From Candidula unifasciata (taxonomy: Eukaryota > Mollusca > Gastropoda > Stylommatophora > Geomitridae): a DNA stretch of 64,000 bases. The notes beneath the pieces were generated by a model, which saw nothing but the letters and a program-made list of their open reading frames with translations, was not told where the DNA came from and searched no databases. Positions 1 through 47,306 of the stretch are shown here, piece after piece (within the stretch, counting starts at the first letter, position 1; every line of letters starts with the position of its first letter). The DNA is taken from assembly GCA_905116865.2 (NCBI GenBank), contig CAJHNH020002505.1, positions 1-64,000 on the forward strand. The letters are read 5' to 3'. A program made the position numbers and the translations under genes.

Positions 1-420
1 ACATTCACAAGTGATCTCCATTCAGTACCATGGGTCTGCAGATTTTCCTGCCCATGGCATCCATTCCTTTTAAATCCCTTCATCCTCTTTTCTACTGTCC
101 TTGTCCAGGTTTCCCGAGGTCATCCATTTCTCCCCTTCTATCTACCGTTCATCAGAAAACTGTCCTTGCTAAAGTGTTACAAGGCACTCTGCACAACCGT
201 TCAAGCCATTTCCATCTTCTTACTTTAATAACATTTGCCTGTGATGAACGTATTGTTTTCCTTCCCAGTTCATCATTTATGTTTGGCCCTCATGCAAGCC
301 TGGCCAAACAAGAAGCAATCACCAACTAAACTGGACCACCCTTTAGTCCCATTTCTGCATCCATTGCTTCTTCTCTCTCTGGTCGACTCAAAGCTGCACT
401 TGGCTGGGATAATAACATTT
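1..420 (-). repeat. LINE 3'-end relic
   Basis: On the plus strand this stretch is similar to 38700-38960: both contain a block around tccaggttt, then aggtcatccac/att, ctatctaccgttcatc or a variant, and a downstream block ending near ccatttccat/ccatctgcat. Read on the minus strand it fits the degenerate C-terminal end of a LINE pol. No intact frame. Confidence 0.4.
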
Positions 421-424
421 GAAG

Positions 425-655
425 ATGATGGAGTGATTCATACAGCCAAAAGATGGCTACATGATCAAGGTCACTAACAACACAAGAAGAGACTGGGTTA
501 GGAATACCAGCATTCAAGAGAAAGTCAGAATAGGACCATGTCTTGACAGACAAAGAATGCAATGGTTTGTCTAGTGAGAATGCAGCCAGACCAAACTGCA
601 TATGAGACTTTTTACAACAGCACATCTGGGAGGAAAAATGACGCTGTGCATAACT
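425..655 (+). repeat. LINE-derived fragment (copy 1)
   Basis: Near copy of 52440-52625 on the same strand. Shared landmarks are 'aacaca(c/a)(t/a)agaagagac', 'gacagacaaagaatgcaatg' and 'gagactttttaca'. The reading QRMQWFSHLLRMQ in the other copy is the typical 'RMxWFGHLxRM' C-terminal LINE motif. It ends against a poly-C tract. Confidence 0.55.
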
Positions 656-667
656 TTCTGACCCCCC

Positions 668-672
668 CCACA

Positions 673-710
<38 letters not shown>
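668..710. repeat. Poly-C tract
   Basis: About 35-40 C, broken once near the start; a shorter C run is at 772-783. Similar runs are at 5530-5555, 35640-35656, 37116-37128 and 57737-57754 (G). Lengths in assemblies are unreliable. Confidence 0.9.
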
Positions 711-711
<1 letters not shown>

Positions 712-1025
712 GTTATCCCAAATCTGTTAACCAGCTGAAACACAAAAACCACACCTGCACTGACTCCAACAGCCCCCCCCCCCAACCCCCACAATTTTCC
801 TAGAATGAACATCTACACAAAGGACCAAGCCACATGGAGACAGGCTCAGCCAGTGAGACCACATATACAATGTAAATTATATTTTCACGATTTCTGTAAC
901 CACATTTGCACCTGAAACAGGAACCGTCCAGAACACACTATGTATATTGGCTCTGCAGCTTCAAGTACTGAAAATAGATGAGAAAACATTTGTTGATATC
1001 TGTGTTAATGCCACTGCTTGACTGT

Positions 1026-1262
1026 ATCTTCTTCTTCTTCTTGGCATTCACTGGCTGTAGAGCCCGGTGGAAGGTTCTGGTTATTGATCCACCTGTAGAC
1101 TTTAGTCTTGTTTCAGACACTGTGTGACATGTGCATGTTTCACAGATTTGGCTTATTTGTATGCAGACTGCTGGTTCCTCTCAGGCAGATGCCCCCCAAT
1201 CAGTCAACTCCTATGACATATTTGTTGGGAAGGCGGTGGCTCTATTCTGAGCCCACACAGGG
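1026..1262 (-). mobile_element. Dispersed SINE-like family B, copy 1
   Basis: Shares ordered blocks with eight other places in the window: ttcacTggctgta, ggttcTgg..., tttgtatgcagactg, ctcaggcagatg, gtgg(g)tctattct and cccacacaggg. A CTT run at the low-coordinate end is a (GAA)n tail on the minus strand, which sets the orientation. About 240-290 bp, no coding capacity. Confidence 0.7.
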
Positions 1263-1344
1263 ATTACAGACATTCTACGTCGACAATGAGTGACCACACT
1301 GCTCATAGTGGTTACAATTAGCCTCCAGACACTTTTGTGGCATA

Positions 1345-1455
1345 CTACAACCTCCCTGGGAAGTAAAGGCGGCCGGCATGACGATGACCATATCACCCAC
1401 CAAGTGCCGATTGGTCTAGCCCTATATGCCCAAAGGCGTGGAAAAGGGTCCTTTA
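1345..1455 (+). mobile_element. tRNA-derived SINE family A, 3' part
   Basis: Carries the family core GGAAGTAAAGGCGGCCGGC, the 'gaccatatcacccaccaagtg' type block, and the end 'aaaggcgtggaaaagggtcc'. The tRNA-like head is absent. The best copy is at 55348-55615. Confidence 0.65.
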
Positions 1456-1527
1456 CTTACTTTATCTACTATTTGTTGTTGGTTTCTGGGTCTAAGGTGT
1501 TGCAGATGTGCTTCGTAATTCCAGGGT

Positions 1528-4170
1528 CTTCTTCTTCTTCTTCTTCTTCTCTTCCACCTTGTACCTCATTGAAGTGTCGGGGGGAGATGTAATGTTCGTT
1601 GATGCGCTCTGTCAAGAGCACTATTAAGACTCATGTTCATTTCTGTAAGGCTGTTCTTAATGCCATCACTCCATCTTTTCCGAGGTCTTCCACTCGCTTT
1701 ATACCCGTTGTAACGTTTTAGTGTGGCTCGCTGTGGCAGATAGTATCAGGGCATTCTTGTTAGGTGTCCAAACCATTTCATTTGTTGTTCTTTGATGACC
1801 TGTAAGACTGGCTTTATACCTAGCATTCGTCTGATTTCATGATTTTGTATTCTGTCTTTCCTTGAAACTCCTGCAGCTCTTCTAAGGCATTTCATCTCTG
1901 TTGTCACAATTTTACGTTCATTGGAGGATGTAAGTGTCCACGTTTGGCACTGATAGCATAGTATTGGCCAAAAAATAGTTCTGATAAGATTCACTTTAGT
2001 ACTCTGAGGTATCTGCTTGTGTGTCAACAGGGGAGATAGTTGACCCATTACTTGATTAGCTTTGGCACATCTGGAGCTAATTTCTCTGTCCAGTTTTCCG
2101 TCTGAAGTAAAAATTGCTCCCAAATACTTAAATTCCTCTGTTTGTCTCAGGGTGTTGTTTATTAATTTAATTTCTAAATTGTCTTTATATCTTCCTATCA
2201 TCATTGTCTCTGTCTTCGTAGTGTTTATTTTCATATTATATTCCTCCCCTTTGTTACTAATTTGATTTAGGTGGTTCTGTAGGCATTCCATATTTTCTGC
2301 TATGAGTACATGGTCGTCGGCGAAAAGTAATTCTGTTATATCTTCTCCCTGATTAAAGTCTGTTTCGCTACATATGGCGTCCATGTATGTTATGAAAAGA
2401 AGCGGCGATAGTACACAGCCCTGCCGCACACCAGAGTTCACTATAAAAGTTCTAGACAACCCTGCCTTTCATCTTATGCAGCATTCACTACGTGTGTACA
2501 GGCTTTTGCAAATATTAATGAGATGATTGCTGATTCCTTTTTTCCCCATACATTCCCACAACATATTCATGTCGACTCTATCGAAGGCTTTTTCTTGGTC
2601 TATGAATGTCAACAAACATGTCTTATCATGTTCTATTGCCCTCTCTGATAGTTGTCTCAATGTATAAATGGCATCTGTGCAACTTCTGTTTCGTCGAAAG
2701 CCCATCTGTGCTTCTGAAAGTTGATACTCTATCAATGGTCTCAGCCTTTTTTCGATGATCTTAGCATACATTTTCCCAGTGTGACTGAGAAGTGATATTC
2801 CTCTGTAATTAGTACATTATCTCTTACTTCCTTTATTTTTCCACAGCGGGACAATGACAGCAGTTTGCCAATCTGATGGTGTTTCTTGATTTTCCCATGC
2901 CAACTGAAATATTCTCTTTAACCATATTGCTCCCGTTTCTCCTGCTGCCTTGATGGCCTCAGCTGGTAGATCATCAATACCTGTCGCATTTAGTCTAGAC
3001 GCGGTTCGAATGACATATTTTACCTCATCCAATAATATACCTGGTTCTAGTTCCTCTGCTGTTAGTTCTGAGTTGTTTTTATGTTCTTCCCTGCTTTTAT
3101 CTGTTTTATTGCAGCTAAGCAATGCTTCAAAGTAATTACTCCACCTTGCTAAGATTTTAGTAGGTTCTATTAAAGGTTGGCCAACTTCATCATTTATAAT
3201 TTCTGTTGGGTTGTATTCTTCATTCCTGTTTCTCATGCCTTTGATTTTTTTGTAGTAGTTTTTCACTGCTGATCTTTCTTCTTCAGCTAGCTTGCTTCCA
3301 AACTTTTCCCATGAATCTCTTTTTGCTTTTCTGATAGTTCTATTTACTTCTCTTCTAATTTTCCTGTATGTTATGTAATCCTCTTCTGTTCTGCTCCTCA
3401 ACCAAATGCCGTAAGCTTTCTTTTTACTGCTCACAATACTTCTTATTTCTTCAGACCACCATGTTGAGAGCTTACGCCCTATGTTACCTTTCCTTTTAGT
3501 TCCACATATTTCTTGTGCTATTTTCATAGTGGTGTCTCTGAAATTCAACCATTCTGTATTTACCCCAAGAGTGTTTTGTGGAAGCTGTTCATAATTTTCC
3601 TGTAATTTTTGCTGAAACGCTCGCCTGTTTTCTTCACACTCTAGTTCTTTCCACTTTATTATGTCACTTTTATTACATTTCTTTTTGGTTTGATAACTTA
3701 TCTTGATTTTTCTGTCAAGGATCACCATCCTATGATCTGTATCTAAACTCAAGTTTGGTATAACTCTCGCATCTGTAACTTGATGAAAGTCTCTTTTTCT
3801 CATCAAGATGTAATCAATCTGACTCTTGGTATCTGGATCATTCCATTTATACCATGTAAAAACTTGTGAAGCTCTATGTTGAAAAAAGGTGTTGGTTATA
3901 ACAAGGTCATGTTGTGCACATATATCTAACAGTCTTTCGCCATTTTCATTTCTAATGCTGTTGTCTCCATGATTGCCTAGGTATCTTGTGAATGTTCTTC
4001 TGTCTCGTCCTGTCTTACCGTTAAAATCACCCATCACGATCAGTTTCTCGTTATTATCTATCTTACAGATTTCATCATCCAGGTTCTCAAAGAAATAATC
4101 TAAATCCTCTTCACTGTAATTTCCATTGCACGGAGCATATATCTGAAAAAACACCTCCGAACTATTTCCT
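1528..4170 (-). mobile_element. 5'-truncated RTE-like LINE (endonuclease-RT)
   Basis: One minus-strand frame runs from about 4154 to 1746. It is broken by TAA just below 2819, TGA near 2466 and a stop just below 1746, and continues weakly to about 1566. The start is inside the endonuclease (IYAPCNGNYSEEDLDYFF, VMGDFNGKTGRD, SQIDYILM, DTDHRM). The RT follows: NYRGISLL, AQMGFRRNRSCTDAI, DQEKAFDRVD, SGVRQGCVLSPLLF, LLFADD, then KWFGHLTRMP and SGRPRKRWSDGI. A (GAA)n tail lies at 1550-1528. Two-domain layout and trinucleotide tail suggest an RTE-type clade. The catalytic FADD motif is intact, but the element is 5' truncated and carries stops. Confidence 0.9.
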
Positions 4171-4189
4171 ACTTCCAGGGTGCTGGGTC

Positions 4190-4375
4190 TTATCCCAGCT
4201 GTGGGCGATCTGGTAGCTTATTGCCTTGCACTGGTTTCAACAGTAGTATCAAGAGCTGACCATCCAGAAAGCAGTCACAAATACTTCACATAACATTGCC
4301 TAGCTCAATCACAAACAGCAAACAAATTATGGGGTCGATTCTGTAACTTACTGTAAACGATATAAAACTTAAAAA
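4190..4375 (+). repeat. Dispersed repeat D, copy 1
   Basis: Similar to 32470-32640: both have 'gtatc(a/g)aga', 'ccagaaagca', and near the end 'gggg(t)t(c/g)g(a/g)ttctg(t/c)aac'. Probably LINE or SINE derived; family not recognised. Confidence 0.45.
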
Positions 4376-4430
4376 AAAAAAATTATTAAAGAAGACGCAA
4401 AAGAAGAAGAAGAGGAAGAAGAAGAAGGTC

Positions 4431-4725
4431 TTTAATGCCATCAATCCATCTTCTCTTTTACTTCCTCCACCCAGAATTTCTTGGTTGGCCTCTTGTCTTG
4501 TAGTCTGCTGTTCTCATGAGGTATGCTCTAGCTGCTGGCTGATTGTTTATGACAAATGTCTTTTAATGACCTCAATCCATCTTCTCTTTTACTTCCTCCA
4601 CCCAGGTCTTTCTTGGTTGGCCTCTTGTCTTGTAGTCTGCTGTTACATGAGGTATGCTCTAGCTGCTGGCTGATTGTTTATGACAAATGTCTTTTAATGA
4701 CATCAATCCATCTTCTCCTTCAGCT
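4431..4725. repeat. 131-bp tandem repeat, about 2.3 copies
   Basis: tcaatccatcttct recurs at about 4441, 4572 and 4703. On the minus strand each unit carries the 'RRRWIDVIKRHLS' type LINE C-terminal motif, so the repeat arose from a LINE 3' end. Confidence 0.75.
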
Positions 4726-4741
4726 TCTTCTTGTTTTCAAA

Positions 4742-4906
4742 TCAGATGGTTTCAGATGTACTACCACTGCTGGCTGCTGTGACTGCATCACCAAACGATG
4801 GCATCTTCTCAATGAATGATGCCAGGTGTTGTTCCCAGTCTGTCAGACAGTACAATTTCTCACTCAGTCTCTGATGGTTCAGTTGGCGGCTTTCTTTTTG
4901 CATCTT
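4742..4906 (-). CDS. Possible SHOC2 terminal exon (weak candidate)
   Basis: After ...ggag, an open frame of 54 codons reads KMQKESRQLNHQRLSEKLYC and onward to SGSTSETI and TGA. It is in phase with exon 15 and starts KMQ, as the human tail does (FLKMQ), but the rest does not resemble the human tail and the acceptor lacks a good pyrimidine tract. Composition looks coding-like. The sequence just beyond the stop is LINE-like (RRRWIDVIKRHLS), so it could be transposon sequence or chance. The genuine last exon may lie outside the window. Confidence 0.25.
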   Translation of the reverse strand, partial: KMQKESRQLNHQRLSEKLYCLTDWEQHLASFIEKMPSFGDAVTAASSGSTSETI

Positions 4907-5159
4907 CTCCCATAGGAGTTATTTTTAAGTAGGTTAGCCGTGAAAAAAGTGCAAAAGTTACAGGTAAATTGTACTTGGTGCTTTCTTCAATATAGCAAAA
5001 ACCATTTTTATACATTGCTCTTTTGCTAAGTGCAAATCTCCATGGCAAAGATGTCAAGCCGTTTGCCTCAAGCTGGAGTCAAGGTTGTGTCGCTCAGTTC
5101 AAAACTGCACTTTTTTGAAGCTCCTTGGGGACTTTCACTGAAGCTACGTGTGACACTCT

Positions 5160-5440
5160 CTACAGACGGCGAGCTGTCCTGCAGACTGGATAAAAATCAG
5201 TGCCAATAAGTCATGTCCTTCATCTGGAACCACGGGCTGAGCTGATTTAAGAACTGACATCACAGCACTTAGGGCATTCCCCTAAGCGTTCCTTCCACAT
5301 CTTCAGCAGCCAGTGATGAGTTCCAATACCAATGGTACCAAAAGCAGTCTAATTATATGTCCGTCTTGCCTCTTCTCCGAGCATCAGATCCCTTCATAGC
5401 TCATCGATGCATCAATCTCATCGGACTGTGACGATCAATT
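5160..5440. repeat. Dispersed repeat E
   Basis: Contains 'acatcacagcactta' and 'atcttcagcagcc' blocks also seen at 17145-17235, 49940-49985 (in part) and 55150-55340. No coding frame. Confidence 0.4.
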
Positions 5441-5444
5441 TACT

Positions 5445-5600
5445 CCTTCAAACTGTGCATGTGCTCCCATAAAGTCTTAACCAGGTCTGCCTTATCATCC
5501 ATTAAGTTGGGCAGAGCCAGCCAATCTATTCCCCCCCCCCCCCCCCCCCCCCCCCGCATTTTCCAACACACTGGCATGCGGCAGAGAAAAGATCCAGACA
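5445..5600 (-). pseudogene. LINE RNase H relic split by a poly-G/C tract
   Basis: Minus strand reads PHASVLENA, then a G run, then IDWLALPNLMDDKAD. Other relics in the window read GHAGMVGNEQADILAGSAPL. The homopolymer therefore interrupts the conserved GNExxDxLA segment of a LINE RNase H domain. Confidence 0.5.
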
Positions 5601-5760
5601 ATGATCTTCCCCTGTGACCAACAAAGACAAGCATTCTGCTCTGCTGCATGAAGAATGCCTGTTTTCACCTTCCGAAGCATGCTTTCTTTAAGTGCATATA
5701 TTTCTGTCTTTGATGTTCTCTCTATACACAGACACACCTGGCACAAACAATAGGTCTTAC

Positions 5761-41609
<35,849 letters not shown>

Positions 41610-41829
41610 GTTTATGCAATGCTAGTTTGTCCCAAATGTCACATATTATAACCTCATATGATATAAATCTCACATATTATAGACTAACATCCCCACATAA
41701 TGATTCTTCACAGTTGTTCTCACAGACATCAATTGTCAGGTTTACAGTGATGGGAACACCGTGTTGAAAGGTAGGTTAATGCAGATGTCTTCTCTGTGTA
41801 TGGCTTATCCAGTGTTCAACAACCTGAAA

Positions 41830-42560
41830 ATTACAAAATTAAAATTATACTCAAACCAATCGTTTTCTGTAGTAAACTTAAATAATGTGGATAAAAACAA
41901 TAAACTGACAAAAGAATGGATGGATACACCAGTAGACATGCATGACTTGTCTAAGGTTGTCATAACGCTAGGGAGGTACTGCATGAAATCATTTACACAG
42001 ATGGGTCGGTGAAGCACAATCAAGATTGGCACGAACATACGCGGCACAAAGGATGGAGAAAAAGAGGACAGCGGTGCTTAACAGAGAACTAGGTCAAGCA
42101 TGATCAGGGATATAACTGCTGCTTCCAGAGCACTCACATGGGTAGAAGAAAAGTCACCACACATGTGATAATTGTTTCAGACTATGAATGTGCATCATAA
42201 AATTGCTACAGGGAGTCTACGCTTCAAATGGGTAGAAAGCATTTGAAAGTCGCAGTTAACCTCCATCATCTGGGCATGTAGGAGTAAATGGTAATGAAAG
42301 AGCTGACCAGCTTGCAAGTAATGCACCAATGCAAATGGGAAGAAACATGGACCGGGCTGATATTACCAACGCTGTACGGACTAGGCTGGGGGATAATGGC
42401 AAATCTTTGATACTAACATGACTGCGTGACCGAGGAGTTAAGCTTGGTGAAGCACGTCTAGGTCGTCTACGAGGTAAAGACAGGAGATACCCCCATAGGA
42501 ACAATCAGTAGAGGTTTCTTGGAGTGGCTGCTGCATCAGAGGACTGAGCATGCATGGGGA
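41830..42560 (+). pseudogene. LINE RNase H-domain relic
   Basis: Plus strand has 'EIIYTDGSVKHNQ' (RNase H YTDGS motif, near 41983), then after frameshifts 'GHVGVNGNERADQLASNAPM' (42265-42330) and 'RGVKLGEARLGRLRGKDRRY'. This is the RNase H plus C-terminal tail of an I/Jockey-type LINE, unlike the two-domain RTE elements elsewhere. Confidence 0.7.
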
Positions 42561-42864
42561 TTCGCAATGTGTAAAGACGGTGATTGTGATAACATAACAT
42601 TACTATCACATTTCTGGTCTAAATTGGAGGATTAGGCATGGTAGAAGGTTGTTAGAAGTTGCTTATGACAGCGCTTTGCTAATGCAGTTTCCACATATAG
42701 ATGGTAGTCTACAGTTTTGCTGCCTGAGCTATTGAGTTTAGTGCTTGCTGCAGCCCTGTGAGATGTGGGATGTCTTTCATGTGTGCAGCGGTTGTGTCAT
42801 GATTTTCAACATGGCCGCTAGCCAGTTTACGTATGAGCTGGTGAAATACCTTATATAATAATTC

Positions 42865-43690
42865 TGTGTGTGTATAGCATACTTGTATGGCAGACTGCTT
42901 CCATCAACGACAAACTGTTATGTGTACAGCATACTTGTATGGCAGACTGCTTCCATCAACGACAAACTGTTATGTGTATAGCAAACTTGTATGGCAGACT
43001 GCTTCCATCAACGACAAACTGTTATGTGTATAGCATACTTCTATGGCAGACTGCTTCCATCAACGACAAACTGTTATGTGTATAGCAAACTTGTATGGCA
43101 GACTGCTTCCATCAACGACAAACTGTTATGTGTATAGCATACTTGTATGGCAGACTGCTTCCATCAACGACAAACTGTTATGTGTATAGCAAACTTGTAT
43201 GGCAGACTGCTTCCATCAACAACAAACTGTTATGTGTATAGCAAACTTGTATGGCAGACTGCTTCCATCAACGACAAACTGTTATGTGTATAGCATACTT
43301 GTATGGCAGACTGCTTCCATCAACGACAAACTGTTATGTGTATAGCAAACTTGAATGGCAGACTGCTTCTATCAACGACAAACTGTTATGTGTATAGCAA
43401 ACTTGTATGGCAGACTGCTTCCATCAATGACAAACTGTTATGTGTATAGCATACTTGTATGGCAGACTGCTTCCATCAACGACAAACTGTTATGTGTATA
43501 GCAAACTTGAATGGCAGACTGCTTCCATCAACGACAAACTGTTATGTGTATAGCAAACTTGTATGGCAGACTGCTTCCATCAACGACAAACTGTTATGTG
43601 TATAGCATACTTGTATGGCAGACTGCTTCCATCAACGACAAACTGTTATGTGTATAGCAAACTTGTGTGGCAGACTACTTCCATCAACAA
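42865..43690. repeat. 52-bp minisatellite array 1 of the 2.2 kb higher-order repeat
   Basis: About 16 units of 'gtgtatagcaaacttgtatg' + 'gcagactgcttccatcaacg' + 'acaaactgttat', with AAA/ATA and TGTA/TGAA variants. Confidence 0.97.
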
Positions 43691-45084
43691 TTAGCTACGC
43701 AGTGATCTCTGTCTCCATCTCTCTCTTTCTGTCTACGCCGATTTATGCATGTATTTGCTGAGCTGTTAATAATTATTATTTGTCATTGCTAGTGTATTAC
43801 TATTGTTAGAACCTAGAAAATGTGAATGCAACCCCTGGGGCTTGCAGAATACATTCTTCAAGCAATGTTACCCTACCAAAAAGTATGCATCTCTTTCAGA
43901 AACCGTGCCTTGGGTGCACCTTTCTATGGCAGTCCTTTATTACAGCCAACTTGCTGTCACAGCAGGGACTGTATCTGATCTGACTGAGCCATTTGAATTT
44001 ACTGTCCCCTTCTTGGAGCCAGTAATGCCAACCTTGTGTGCATAGGGAATTCCCTGTGTCAGTGTCTTACATATCATTCGGTCATGATTCTTCCCTTGTC
44101 TCACTCTCTCCCTCTACCGATATATATATATATATATATACTTATATAAATATGTAGTCATGTGTGCTGCACCAGCAAGCAAGCGGGTGGCAGGTAATGA
44201 GTGTATGTATGTGTGTGTGTGTGTGTGTTAACTACTGCGCGTTTGAGTATGCGTGCTGAATTTTAGTAATACAGTGAGATAGTATTTTGGCTATGGGACA
44301 CCAGTAGCACACATATATCTTCGTGTAGGGAGTCGGCAGTCCGAAACCCAAGTTCAAGGTGTCTTCTTCATGCCAAAGAACTGCATGGCTGTTGGGTGAA
44401 CAGTCGTTAACGAAGGCAGTCAGGTTGTTGTTGGGGCGACGCTTGCTGGTGGATGTAATGTCCTAAATCACTTCCCCAGCTAATAGTGGGGTACTGCTGG
44501 GGTGACAGTTTATTAACCCTTACATAATGCTTCAGGTCCAAATGAACACTAGGCACTGCCACTGTTTTGAGCCGGGGCAAAATTTTTTTTGCTTCTGCCA
44601 GACTGTGGCCGTTGCTTTTTTTGCTCCATTTGTAGACTGGAAGTATATAGTTTCGTTACCCAGCTTCTGAGTTGAGTGCATTGCGTGACACTGTGAGCTG
44701 CGGATTTCATTTCGAATGTTTTTCGACTGACCAACGGGGTGGTGTGATTTGTAGATTCAGAAAATGGTGCGATGCCGGTTGTCGCAATATTGGTGGGGGC
44801 CATTATTTTATTAAAATTGATCACGTGAGCAACTGCTGATCTTTTGGTGACTTCTGCTACCATCAATGATGAACTGCATTTCTAACGTCAGACTGTTTGT
44901 GTTAGCACTTCCTATGGATACCATATGCTTTTAATGCGAGTGTATGCTAGATTTGCTGAGACAGCAGTTTGTCAGTCTTTCCACAATGGACTGTGATAAA
45001 CATTCTGTGTGTTTTTCGTTGGCACAGGAGCGGAGCAAAGATGGGGTGACCCGTTTGCTATGAAGCTGAAATTAAAATTACCAG
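43690..45084. repeat. 1.4 kb spacer, copy 1
   Basis: Contains an (AT)n run (44118-44141), a (TG)n run (44212-44229) and repeat F material (44580-44880). A minus-strand frame 44866-44549 of 105 codons recurs unchanged in copy 2 at 47085-46768 and resembles 58001-58390 on plus. No promoter or splice evidence. Confidence 0.9.
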
Positions 45085-45905
45085 ATGTGTATAGCAAACT
45101 TGTATGGCAGACTGCTTTCATCAACGACAAACTGTTATGTGTATAGCAAACTTGTATGGCAGACTGCTTCCATCAACGACAAAAACTGTTATGTGTATAG
45201 CAAACTTGAATGGCAGACTGCTTCTATCAACGACAAACTGTTATGTGTATAGCAAACTTGTATGGCAGACTGCTTTCATCAACGACAAAAACTGTTATGT
45301 GTATAGCAAACTTGTATGGCAGACTGCTTCCATCAAGGACAAACTGTTATGTGTATAGCAAACTTGAATGGCAGACTGCTTCTATCAACGACAAACTGTT
45401 ATGTGTATAGCAAACTTGTATGGCAGACTGCTTCTATCAACGACAAACTGTTATGTGTATAGCATACTTGTATGGCAGACTGCTTCCATCAACGACAAAC
45501 TGTTATGTGTATAGCAAACTTGTATGGCAGACTGCTTTCATCAACGACAAACTGTTAGGTGTATAGCAAACTTGTATGGCAGACTGCTTCCATCAACGAC
45601 AAACTGTTATGTGTATAGCATACTTGTATGGCAGACTGCTTCCATCAATGACAAACTGTTATGTGTATAGCATACTTGTATGGCAGACTGCTTCCATCAA
45701 CGACAAACTGTTATGTGTATAGCAAACTTGAATGGCAGACTGCTTCCATCAACGACAAACTGTTATGTGTATAGCAAACTTGTATGGCAGACTGCTTCCA
45801 TCAACGACAAACTGTTATGTGTATAGCATACTTGTATGGCAGACTGCTTCCATCAACGACAAACTGTTATGTGTATAGCAAACTTGTGTGGCAGACTACT
45901 TCCAT
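45085..45905. repeat. 52-bp minisatellite array 2
   Basis: About 16 units, two with an AA insertion (gacaaaaactg). Confidence 0.97.
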
Positions 45906-47306
45906 CAACAATTAGCTACGCAGTGATCTCTGTCTCCATCTCTCTCTTTCTGTCTACGCCGATTTATGCATGTATTTGCTGAGCTGTTAATAATTATTAT
46001 TTGTCATTGCTAGTGTATTACTATTGTTAGAACCTAGAAAATGTGAATGCAACCCCTGGGGCTTGCAGAATACATTCTTCAAGCAATGTTACCCTACCAA
46101 AAAAAGTATGCATCTCTTTCAGAAACCGTGCCTTGGGTGCACCTTTCTATGGCAGTCCTTTATTACAGCCAACTTGCTGTCACAGCAGGGACTGTATCTG
46201 ATCTGACTGAGCCATTTGAATTTACTGTCCCCTTCTTGGAGCCAGTAATGCCAACCTTGTGTGCATAGGGAATTCCCTGTGTCAGTGTCTTACATATCAT
46301 TCGGTCATGATTCTTCCCTTGTCTCACTCTCTCCCGATATATATATATATATATATACTTATATAAATATGTAGTCATGTGTGCTGCACCAGCAAGCAAG
46401 CGGGTGGCAGGTAATGAGTGTATGTATGTGTGTGTGTGTGTGTGTGTTAACTACTGCGCGTTTGAGTATGCGTGCTGAATTTTAGTAATACAGTGAGATA
46501 GTATTTTGGCTATGGGACACCAGTAGCACACATATATCTTCGTGTAGGGAGTCGGCAGTCCGAAACCCAAGTTCAAGGTGTCTTCTTCATGCCAAAGAAC
46601 TGCATGGCTGTTGGGTGAACAGTCGTTAACGAAGGCAGTCAGGTTGTTGTTGGGGCGACGCTTGCTGGTGGATGTAATGTCCTAAATCACTTCCCCAGCT
46701 AATAGTGGGGTACTGCTGGGGTGACAGTTTATTAACCCTTACATAATGCTTCAGGTCCAAATGAACACTAGGCACTGCCACTGTTTTGAGCCGGGGCAAA
46801 ATTTTTTTTGCTTCTGCCAGACTGTGGCCGTTGCTTTTTTTGCTCCATTTGTAGACTGGAAGTATATAGTTTCGTTACCCAGCTTCTGAGTTGAGTGCAT
46901 TGCGTGACACTGTGAGCTGCGGATTTCATTTCGAATGTTTTTCGACTGACCAACGGGGTGGTGTGATTTGTAGATTCAGAAAATGGTGCGATGCCGGTTG
47001 TCGCAATATTGGTGGGGGCCATTATTTTATTAAAATTGATCACGTGAGCAACTGCTGATCTTTTGGTGACTTCTGCTACCATCAATGATGAACTGCATTT
47101 CTAACGTCAGACTGTTTGTGTTAGCACTTCCTATGGATACCATATGCTTTTAATGCGAGTGTATGCTAGATTTGCTGAGACAGCAGTTTGTCAGTCTTTC
47201 CACAATGGACTGTGATAAACATTCTGTGTGTTTTTCGTTGGCACAGGAGCGGAGCAAAGATGGGGTGACCCGTTTGCTATGAAGCTGAAATTAAAATTAC
47301 CAGATG
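45906..47306. repeat. 1.4 kb spacer, copy 2
   Basis: Nearly identical to 43690-45084, offset about 2220 bp. Differences seen: two extra A after 'accctaccaaa', a small deletion near 46335 and microsatellite length. Confidence 0.93.

Noticed and set aside
43803..44045. 80-codon frame starting MLEPRKCECNPWGLQ in the 2.2 kb spacer
   Set aside because: In the second spacer copy a two-base insertion (46102-46104 region) breaks the same frame while the surrounding DNA is nearly identical, so the frame is not maintained.
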